This document shows, one piece after another, positions 42,019-48,295 of a stretch of 48,295 nucleotides of DNA. Source of the DNA: Clostridium guangxiense (lineage in GTDB: Bacteria; Bacillota; Clostridia; Clostridiales; Clostridiaceae); contig NZ_JAJNKE010000033.1 of the NCBI RefSeq assembly GCF_021043395.1, positions 1-48,295 on the forward strand, read 5' to 3'. A program made the position numbers and the translations under genes. The notes under the pieces were generated by a model, which did no database searches, had not been told where the DNA came from, and was given only the letters and a program-made list of their open reading frames with translations. The stretch's first letter is position 1. Each line of letters opens with the position of its first letter.

Positions 42019-45000
42019 TTATCTACTGAAAAGTTCAAGCATTTCTTCCTTTGTAAGCTTATTTATTGCATCGCTGTTTTTCAAATCTCCATTTATAACA
42101 CTTTCTATTAATTCCTTTTTGCTTTCTTGAAGTAAAACAATCTTTTCTTCTATAGTTTCCCTTGCTACTAATTTAATTACATGAACCACATTTTTTTGAC
42201 CAATTCTATGTGCTCTATCGGTTGCTTGATTTTCCACAGCGGGGTTCCACCAAGGGTCAAAGTGAATAACTGAACTTGCAGCAGTTAAATTTAAACCTGT
42301 ACCTCCAGCTTTTAGTGATATTAAAAAAACAATTGGTTTACTTGAAGTATTAAATTTCTGTGTCAGGTTGATTCTTTCTTTTGGAGGAATAGATCCATCT
42401 AAATAAAGATATTCAATGCCTTTTTCTTTAAACAATTCACTTATTTTTTTTAGTACAGAGGTAAACTGAGAGAATAACAGAACTTTGTTATTAGAAGCTA
42501 TTTGTTCTTCTAATAGTTCAATTACTATTTTAAATTTACCACTGCCGCCCGTGTAATCTGTAAGTACGAGGGATGGATCTAAACATATTTGTCTCAGCTT
42601 TATTAGATATGAGAAAATTTCTGTATTTTTATTAGTAGCGTTTTTTAATTTGTCTCTAACAGTTTTAATATAAGAGTTGTATATTAATTTTTGCATTGGT
42701 GTCATTTCTACAAGAATTTTCTCTTCTATTTTATCAGGTAGGTCCTTTATAACTTCTTTTTTAGTTCTTCTTAAAATAAAAGGTTTTATTAGAAGCTTTA
42801 AGTTTTCAAAGTTTCTTTCGAAATCATAAGCCAACTTTTTGTCGAAAATCTCTTTGGAATATAAATAGTCAGGCATTATGAAATCAAATATTGACCAAAG
42901 CTCAGATAAATTATTTTCAATAGGGGTTCCTGTAAGTGCAAATTTTATTTTTGCATTAATTTTTTTGACAGAAGTAGTTATTTGAGCAGATGAATTTTTT
43001 ATATTTTGGGCCTCATCAATAATGCAGTAATCAAATTTTATATGTTTAAAATTTTCAATATTATTTCTTAGAGTACCATAAGTAGTTAAAATTACGTCAT
43101 ATTTATGCAAAGTTTCATACTTGAAACTGGTACCATGTGCAATTCCAACTTTTAATATTGGCGCAAATTTATTTATTTCTGCTTTCCAATTATAAAGAAG
43201 GGAAGTTGGAACAATTATTAGTGATATCTTTCCTAGCTCTGATAAAATAAAAGCTATAGTTTGTACTGTTTTTCCAAGTCCCATTTCATCAGCAAGAATA
43301 CCACCAAGACCAAGCTTACTTAAATTTTTAAACCACCTAAAGCCACTAATTTGATAATCCCTAAGTGAGGCTTTTAAATTATTTGGAAGAGAAATTTTAT
43401 CATAATTTAAACCATTTAGGTTGTTTTCTATATTTTTTAAAAGTTCTCTGCCTTTAAAATTTCGTATATTTAGTTTTTCAAAAGCTTCTGCTGCAAACAT
43501 TGTTTTGTCTTTCTCTATACATAGATTATCATCTGCACTTAAAAAATCGATAAGTGTAATAAACTCTTTTATTTTAGGGTCTTCAAGATCAATTAATTTA
43601 TTATCTTTACTTAAGTAAAATTTTTCATTGCACTTATAAGCTTTAAGCATATTTGAGAATTCAGGTGCTTTTATATCACCAATTCCACAATCTAAATTAA
43701 ACGCATCATTTTTTTCGTATAAATTTACGTTAATATCTGCGCTGCTATATATTTGTAAATTGCTAAGGCCATTACCTAGAGATATACTACCAAGCTTGTA
43801 TATGCCTTGATTTTTCTTTGATAAAATATTTAAAAAATCTTCATAGTCGCCATTAAAAAAGAATTCTTCTCCATGCCTTATAAAATTATAGTGTTCAAGT
43901 TTCATAATAAGCTTTGTCTCTTCATTAAAATTTCTTATGGAACTTATTTTGCTAGCACTTTTATCTAATATATTTACACCCGTATCATTATAATTTCCAT
44001 AAGCCTTACAATAAATGTTTTCTTCAGCCTTGTAAATGAAAAATTTAAAGTTCAGTGTATTTGCGGCAAAACTTTTAACACCTTCAGTAAGGGTAATGTC
44101 ATTTGATATATTGTGTAGTAAAACCATTAGAGCATTGTAATTTTTTAATGTTTTGTTATATACAATTTTTCCTTTTAACTTAAATTTATCATATAAGGGA
44201 TTGTATTTTGAAAGCTGTTCTTTTGAAGGTAAATATAGTTTATCATTAAAAAAATACACTGATTTATCTTGAGTTAGAGGTATAGGCAATTTTTTATGAG
44301 TAGTTAATATAAAAAAATCATTTTCAGTTTTTAAAGTAAAACTAACGGGTAAGTTTGCTTTAACAACAGTAACCCCGTATTCTACACCATTATATTTAAA
44401 TTGTATTTTTTTATTTTCAGCACATTTTAAAAATTCACTTAGCTTTTCAGGTTCAACTATAAGTGCTCTTCCTGAATCGGTTGTGTTTTTATGAGCATGC
44501 TGTTTTATAAAATTTAATATTTTTATGTCACTAGGTGCAATATCAAATTTTGAAGGATTGTATACAAATTGGTTGTTTAGGAAAAATGGTTTCATAAGTT
44601 TTAAACTTAAAATAAAATCTTTTAAGTCGGTAATCAAATATTTATGTTTTTCTTCTAATTTAAATTCAACTTTAAAATTAAGGATATTATTATTTAAAAT
44701 AGAAATTATTTTTATGCCAATGTTTATGTGAGTTTTTTTACTTTCCATATTTGCAGTTCTTTTAATGTTACTTTTTTTATATACTGAATCAAAAAATTTG
44801 TATGCTGTTGCACTTAAATGAGGGCACATGAAATTATAGCCGTGTATAGAATTCTCTGTAAAATCATCACAGCTGCAATTTGTGCCTATTAGTTTTTTAT
44901 TTAATAAATCTATTTTTATATGAGTTTTATAATGTGTAAAATTAATGCTATTTATTACATCACCATATATATGATATACATTATCTATTTTTCTACCCTT

Positions 45001-45102
45001 AATACTTGAAACTGCTCCATTAAGGAAAAGCTCTTTGCCATATTTTCTAATAACATTTGAAGAAGAGCATGAAATTATTTTTTTTAATTCTTCTAAATTC
45101 AC
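42019..45102 (-). CDS. SNF2/RapA-like helicase with SWIM zinc finger (1027 aa)
   Basis: DNA-dependent ATPase of the Swi2/Snf2 family. A SWIM zinc finger lies near residues 73-100 (CSCDDF and later CPHLSA, the CxC...CxH pattern). A long middle region (about 120-570) has no recognised motif. The helicase core follows: LADEMGLGKTVQT (Walker A), LTTYGTLRN, IIDEAQNIKN (DEAQ box), LTGTPIENNLSELWSIF, then LLFSQFTSVLKKI, LDGSIPP, LISLKAGGTGLNLTAA and DRAHRIGQ of the second lobe. This SWIM-SNF2 layout is common in Firmicutes; its cellular role is not settled. Its promoter region lies in the 376-base gap that also holds repeat copy D. Confidence 0.95.
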   Translation of the reverse strand: MNLEELKKIISCSSSNVIRKYGKELFLNGAVSSIKGRKIDNVYHIYGDVINSINFTHYKTHIKIDLLNKKLIGTNCSCDDFTENSIHGYNFMCPHLSATAYKFFDSVYKKSNIKRTANMESKKTHINIGIKIISILNNNILNFKVEFKLEEKHKYLITDLKDFILSLKLMKPFFLNNQFVYNPSKFDIAPSDIKILNFIKQHAHKNTTDSGRALIVEPEKLSEFLKCAENKKIQFKYNGVEYGVTVVKANLPVSFTLKTENDFFILTTHKKLPIPLTQDKSVYFFNDKLYLPSKEQLSKYNPLYDKFKLKGKIVYNKTLKNYNALMVLLHNISNDITLTEGVKSFAANTLNFKFFIYKAEENIYCKAYGNYNDTGVNILDKSASKISSIRNFNEETKLIMKLEHYNFIRHGEEFFFNGDYEDFLNILSKKNQGIYKLGSISLGNGLSNLQIYSSADINVNLYEKNDAFNLDCGIGDIKAPEFSNMLKAYKCNEKFYLSKDNKLIDLEDPKIKEFITLIDFLSADDNLCIEKDKTMFAAEAFEKLNIRNFKGRELLKNIENNLNGLNYDKISLPNNLKASLRDYQISGFRWFKNLSKLGLGGILADEMGLGKTVQTIAFILSELGKISLIIVPTSLLYNWKAEINKFAPILKVGIAHGTSFKYETLHKYDVILTTYGTLRNNIENFKHIKFDYCIIDEAQNIKNSSAQITTSVKKINAKIKFALTGTPIENNLSELWSIFDFIMPDYLYSKEIFDKKLAYDFERNFENLKLLIKPFILRRTKKEVIKDLPDKIEEKILVEMTPMQKLIYNSYIKTVRDKLKNATNKNTEIFSYLIKLRQICLDPSLVLTDYTGGSGKFKIVIELLEEQIASNNKVLLFSQFTSVLKKISELFKEKGIEYLYLDGSIPPKERINLTQKFNTSSKPIVFLISLKAGGTGLNLTAASSVIHFDPWWNPAVENQATDRAHRIGQKNVVHVIKLVARETIEEKIVLLQESKKELIESVINGDLKNSDAINKLTKEEMLELFSR

Positions 45103-45244
45103 TTTTTCACCACTTTCTAAAGAAAAATATCTTTATATTATAGCTTAACTTTAGTGCCATTTAAACTTATTTTATATGATATTATAAAAATAATGAACTT
45201 TTTTCTGATTTAATTGTCATACATAGTGTAGGGGGATGTTTTTG

Positions 45245-45308
45245 GAAGAAAAAGAACTTAGATTTATTAGAATTTTTTTAAACTGCTCCTTCATCATTGT
45301 TACTTCGA
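45245..45308 (-). repeat. Dispersed repeat family, copy D (degenerate)
   Basis: On the minus strand it reads CGAAGTAACAATG, identical over 13 bases to copy A, then after a divergent stretch TTTAAAAAAATTCTAATAAATCTAAG, the last part matching the family core. Sequence beyond the core does not match the other copies. It lies between the divergent SNF2 and pentapeptide genes, not at a gene end. Confidence 0.55.
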
Positions 45309-45478
45309 TCACACGGTAGTGCAAGGAAAAAATTTCTCCGTACCTACGGAATTTTAGATTTAAACTTGTACAGTCCATATACAAATTTTTATAACAAAAT
45401 AGATATTAAATAAACTGTTATCTATGATATAATTAAAAAATTAATAATGTATAATTTACGAATGAGAGATGAAGTAAT
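45309..45478. other. Intergenic region upstream of the pentapeptide gene
   Basis: Contains a short hairpin, TCCGTA-CC-TACGGA (about 45337-45350), flanked by AAATT and ATTTT. This could weakly terminate or mark a further part of the repeat region. The rest is AT-rich with no gene. No strong promoter pair or ribosome site for the gene at 45479 was identified. Confidence 0.4.
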
Positions 45479-46315
45479 ATGAATAGCTATGATTTAAAAC
45501 CAGATTGTGAAAAATGTTTTGGACTTTGCTGCGCTGCATTGTATTTTTCAGCTGCTGAAGGTTTTCCACAAGATAAGGTAGCAGGAAAGCCTTGCATTAA
45601 TTTAAAAGAAGATTTCAGATGTAAGGTACACGAAAGTTTAAATAAAAAAGGACTTAAGGGTTGCATTTCTTATGAATGTCTTGGTGCAGGGCAGAAGGTA
45701 TCTCAGGTTGCTTATGATGGGCATAGCTGGAGAGAAAAACCAGAAACTTCAAATGAAATGTTTGAGGTGTTTATCATTATGAGGCAGCTTCATGAAATGC
45801 TTTGGTATTTGACGGAAGCGTTTTTGCTGCAGGCTGATAATAATATGAAAGATCAGATAAATTATAAAATAGAAGAAATAGAAAAATTAACTCATTTAAG
45901 TGCAGAAGCAATTATAAAATTGGATTTAGTAACAATACGGGTAGGGGTTAATTCGCTGCTTTTTAAGACAAGCGAACTTATGCGAAAAAAGGCTGCTTAT
46001 AATCAAAAAAACTCTTTAAAAGGCAAAAAAACTATTGCTGGAGGGCTAAATCTTATGGGAGCGGACCTCAGAAGAAAAAATCTTAGAGGTGCAGATTTAA
46101 GTGGTGCATACCTTATTGCAGCAAACTTAAAAGGGGTTGATTTAAGTTTTGCAGACCTTATTGGCGCAGATATGAGGGATGCTGATATAAGTGGAGCAAA
46201 CCTTTCTAGGAGTATTTATCTAACGCAAGCTCAAGTTAATGCGGCTAAGGGGGATAGTGATACAAAATTACCTAAGTTACTTGTTAAACCAACTTATTGG
46301 TTAAAGCATCTTTAA
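45479..46315 (+). CDS. Pentapeptide-repeat protein with N-terminal cysteine cluster (278 aa)
   Basis: Two-part soluble protein. The N-terminal region (about residues 8-65) is cysteine-rich: CEKCFGLCCA, then single cysteines in GKPCIN, FRCKVH, KGCISYEC. This suggests a zinc or iron-sulfur site. A helical middle (about 85-185) has no recognised family. The C-terminus has A(D/N)LXX pentapeptide repeats (about 195-252: GADLRRKNLRGADLSGAY, AANLKGVDLSFADL, GADMRDADISGANL), a right-handed quadrilateral beta helix. The frame starts at ATG 45479 with only a weak ribosome site. It is not fused to any enzyme domain and its role is unknown. Confidence 0.88.
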   Translation: MNSYDLKPDCEKCFGLCCAALYFSAAEGFPQDKVAGKPCINLKEDFRCKVHESLNKKGLKGCISYECLGAGQKVSQVAYDGHSWREKPETSNEMFEVFIIMRQLHEMLWYLTEAFLLQADNNMKDQINYKIEEIEKLTHLSAEAIIKLDLVTIRVGVNSLLFKTSELMRKKAAYNQKNSLKGKKTIAGGLNLMGADLRRKNLRGADLSGAYLIAANLKGVDLSFADLIGADMRDADISGANLSRSIYLTQAQVNAAKGDSDTKLPKLLVKPTYWLKHL

Positions 46316-46340
46316 AAAAGTAAATATATTTTTAAAATTT

Positions 46341-46382
46341 GTAACATAGGTTACCGATTAAAAGCTCATATAACAATATAAT
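46341..46382 (+). promoter_or_regulatory. HcpR-like operator and promoter of hcp
   Basis: GTAACATAGGTTAC (46341-46354) is a GTAAC-N4-GTTAC palindrome, the type I recall for the CRP/FNR-family regulator HcpR in clostridia. TATAAT is at 46377-46382, so a start near 46389 puts the palindrome centre at about -41.5, the usual place for a CRP/FNR-type activator. Confidence 0.65.
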
Positions 46383-46428
46383 CTAACCATAGCAAATTAA
46401 AAAATTAATTTATATGGAGGTTACAAAT

Positions 46429-48135
46429 ATGAGTATGTTTTGTTATCAATGCCAGGAAGCAGCAGGCTGCAAAGGATGTACAGTTAGAGGAGTCTGTGGA
46501 AAGACAGAAGATTTAGCTAAATCACAGGATTTATTAATATATATTTTAAAGGGAATTTCAATATACAGCACTAAGGCAAGAGAAATTAACATTGTAAATA
46601 AAGATGTTGATAAATTTATAATGGAAAGCTTATTTGCTACTATAACTAATGCTAATTTTGATAGAAATATTTTTATAGATAGAATCAAAACAGGACTTTT
46701 GTTGAGAGAGCAAATTAAAAACCAGTATGTAAATGCGGGTGGAAAATTACCTCAGAATTCTACATGGGTAGAAAAAATGTTGAATATAGTAGGACTTAAA
46801 AAAGAAGAAGAAGCAAAACTTCCAGATGCAGCTGTTTGGCTTGCTAATAATGTAGAAGAATTTGATAAGAAGGCAGAAAAAGTAGGAGTTCTTGCAACTG
46901 AAAATGAGGATATAAGATCTTTAAGAGAACTTTTGACATATGGAGTTAAAGGCATGGCAGCGTACATTAAGCATGCAAATAACTTAAATTATAATGATGA
47001 GAACATACATGGTTTTATGCAAAAAGCACTAGCGGCAACTTTAGATGACACATTAGGAGCGGATGAATTAGTAGCATTAGTTTTAGAATGTGGCAAGTAT
47101 GGCGTTGATGCAATGGCACTTTTAGATAAAGCTAATACAGAAACTTATGGAAATCCAGAAATAACAAAGGTTAATATAGGTGTTAGAAATAACCCTGGAA
47201 TTTTAATAAGTGGACATGATTTGAAGGACATGGAGGAACTTTTAAAACAGACAGAAGGAACTGGAGTAGATGTTTACACTCATAGTGAAATGCTTCCTGC
47301 AAACTACTATCCTGCATTTAAGAAATACAGCCACTTTGTTGGAAACTATGGTAATGCATGGTGGAAACAAAATGAAGAATTTGAAAGCTTTAATGGACCA
47401 ATACTCATGACTACAAACTGCATAGTTCCTCCAAAAGCATCTTATATAGATAGAATGTATACAACGGGGGTAACAGGATATCCAGGAGTAAAGCATATTG
47501 AAAATGGAGAACCAAAAGATTTCTCAGGAATAATAGAACAGGCTAAGAAATGTGCGCCACCAACTGAAATAGAAAAGGGAGAAATAATTGGAGGTTTTGC
47601 ACACAATCAGGTTATAGCTTTAGCAGACAAGGTTGTAGAAGCTGTTAAATCTGGAGCAATAAAGAGATTTTACGTAATGGCAGGCTGTGATGGAAGAGCA
47701 AAGAGTAGAAATTACTACACAGAGTTTGCAGAAAAACTTCCAAAGGATGCAGTTATACTTACAGCAGGATGCGCTAAATATAAATACAATAAGTTAAACC
47801 TTGGAGATATAGGTGGAATTCCAAGAGTACTTGATGCAGGGCAATGTAATGACTCATATTCATTAGTTGTAATAGCACTTAAGCTTAAAGAAGTGTTTGG
47901 ACTTTCAGATATAAATGAACTTCCTATAGCATACAACATAGCATGGTATGAGCAAAAAGCTGTAATAGTATTACTTGCACTATTATACCTTGGAGTTAAA
48001 AACATTCACCTTGGACCAACACTACCAGCATTCTTATCTCCAAATGTTGCTAAGGTTCTTGTAGATAACTTTGGAATTGGTGGAATAACTAATGTTGATG
48101 ATGATATAAAAATGTTTGAAAATATTGCGAAGTAA
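46429..48135 (+). CDS. hcp: Hydroxylamine reductase / hybrid-cluster protein (568 aa)
   Basis: Cytoplasmic Fe-S protein that reduces hydroxylamine and, in other bacteria, nitric oxide; it guards against nitrosative stress. The N-terminal cubane ligands are in [15 protein letters not shown] and VRGVCG. Hybrid-cluster ligands follow: GHD (histidine), [45 protein letters not shown] and GQCNDSYS, with a final glutamate region. The 568-aa length fits the class with the short N-terminal part. ATG 46429 follows GGAGG by 8 bases; an ATG 15 bases earlier would include the ribosome site. An HcpR-like operator lies upstream. Its last two codons and stop (GCG AAG TAA) coincide with repeat copy B. Confidence 0.97.
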   Translation: MSMFCYQCQEAAGCKGCTVRGVCGKTEDLAKSQDLLIYILKGISIYSTKAREINIVNKDVDKFIMESLFATITNANFDRNIFIDRIKTGLLLREQIKNQYVNAGGKLPQNSTWVEKMLNIVGLKKEEEAKLPDAAVWLANNVEEFDKKAEKVGVLATENEDIRSLRELLTYGVKGMAAYIKHANNLNYNDENIHGFMQKALAATLDDTLGADELVALVLECGKYGVDAMALLDKANTETYGNPEITKVNIGVRNNPGILISGHDLKDMEELLKQTEGTGVDVYTHSEMLPANYYPAFKKYSHFVGNYGNAWWKQNEEFESFNGPILMTTNCIVPPKASYIDRMYTTGVTGYPGVKHIENGEPKDFSGIIEQAKKCAPPTEIEKGEIIGGFAHNQVIALADKVVEAVKSGAIKRFYVMAGCDGRAKSRNYYTEFAEKLPKDAVILTAGCAKYKYNKLNLGDIGGIPRVLDAGQCNDSYSLVVIALKLKEVFGLSDINELPIAYNIAWYEQKAVIVLLALLYLGVKNIHLGPTLPAFLSPNVAKVLVDNFGIGGITNVDDDIKMFENIAK

Positions 48136-48215
48136 TAATGCTTTGTAACATTAAAAAGAATCCATAAATCTAAGGTAGAAAAATCACAAAATCCTAAGAT
48201 ATTTCAATAACTCGC
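48127..48215 (+). repeat. Dispersed repeat family, copy B
   Basis: Starts GCGAAGTAATAATGCTTTG, with the core ATCCATAAATCTAAGG, AAATCACAAAATCC and CAATAACTCGC. GCGAAGT at the start can pair with ACTCGC at the end, with one bulged A. It aligns with copy A along most of its length. It includes the stop codon of hcp, and a probable group II intron begins about 10 bases after it. Confidence 0.75.
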
Positions 48216-48224
48216 TGGATGCTC

Positions 48225-48295
48225 GTGCGTCCAGCTAAGCTGGACTATACTAACTGGTGAAAGTCCAGTCAAGGTAATTGCCAAGAAGTCTTGTA
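48225..48295 (+). mobile_element. 5' end of a probable group II intron, cut by the window edge
   Basis: GTGCGTCCAGCT matches the GUGYG 5' end of bacterial group II introns. It is followed by domain-I-like hairpins CCAGC-TAA-GCTGG (48231-48243) and ACTGG-TGAAAGT-CCAGT (48253-48269) and the GGTGAAAGTCC segment common in such introns. Only 71 bases are in the window, so the reverse transcriptase and catalytic domain V cannot be checked. It lies in the plus orientation 89 bases after hcp. Confidence 0.65.

Overview
The window is AT-rich, densely coded DNA from a Gram-positive anaerobe, most likely Clostridium sensu stricto. Three things point there: strong AGGAGG-type ribosome binding sites, a 30-bp CRISPR repeat of the clostridial type I-B kind, and genes such as the hybrid-cluster protein, a DUF1002 secreted protein and an FMN-binding polyferredoxin. 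The species cannot be fixed from sequence alone. No tRNA or rRNA gene was seen.

Layout. 1-660: a CRISPR array of eight identical repeats plus one degenerate terminal repeat; no cas gene lies in the window. 711-3980: a small unknown protein, a GNAT acetyltransferase and YCII-like pair, a divergent MocR-type regulator, and a small membrane protein. 4144-7618: a two-component system convergent with an HMA/CcdA-like/cupredoxin membrane protein that probably handles copper or thiol redox. 7800-13685: TPR protein, NarL-type two-component system, ABC ATPase and two permeases, the gene order of the linearmycin-resistance locus of Bacillus (lnrJKLMN). 13686-15673: a structured or MITE-like element, then a guanine riboswitch with its terminator ahead of a PbuG/AzgA-type purine permease. 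15976-21856: APC permease, PucR-type regulator, second APC permease and a GabT-like aminotransferase, with terminators after the first permease, the regulator and the aminotransferase. 22059-24967: cyclophilin, cold-shock protein, chemoreceptor. 25079-30044 (minus strand): a two-component system, an ApbE flavin transferase and a membrane polyferredoxin carrying two FMN-binding domains, a probable flavin-based electron-transfer module. 30165-31861: a DUF218 protein and a secreted DUF1002 protein. 32022-36509 (minus strand): a LacI-family regulator translationally coupled to a heterodimeric ABC exporter. 36909-39767: polyprenyl-phosphate glycosyltransferase, polytopic membrane protein and a 50-aa membrane protein. 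39775-45102 (minus strand): phosphoglycerate mutase, M20 amidohydrolase, SWIM/SNF2 helicase. 45479-48135: pentapeptide-repeat protein and hydroxylamine reductase (Hcp) with an HcpR-like operator. The last 71 bases look like the 5' end of a group II intron.

The least expected signal is a dispersed intergenic repeat that I find in four places (31867-31975, 40631-40715, 45245-45308, 48127-48215). All share a start like GAAGTAAYA and a core close to ATAAATCTAAGG. One copy has long nested inverted repeats. Two copies overlap the 3' ends of unrelated genes and supply their last two codons and stop. A probable group II intron starts just beyond another end of this family. I do not recognise the family.
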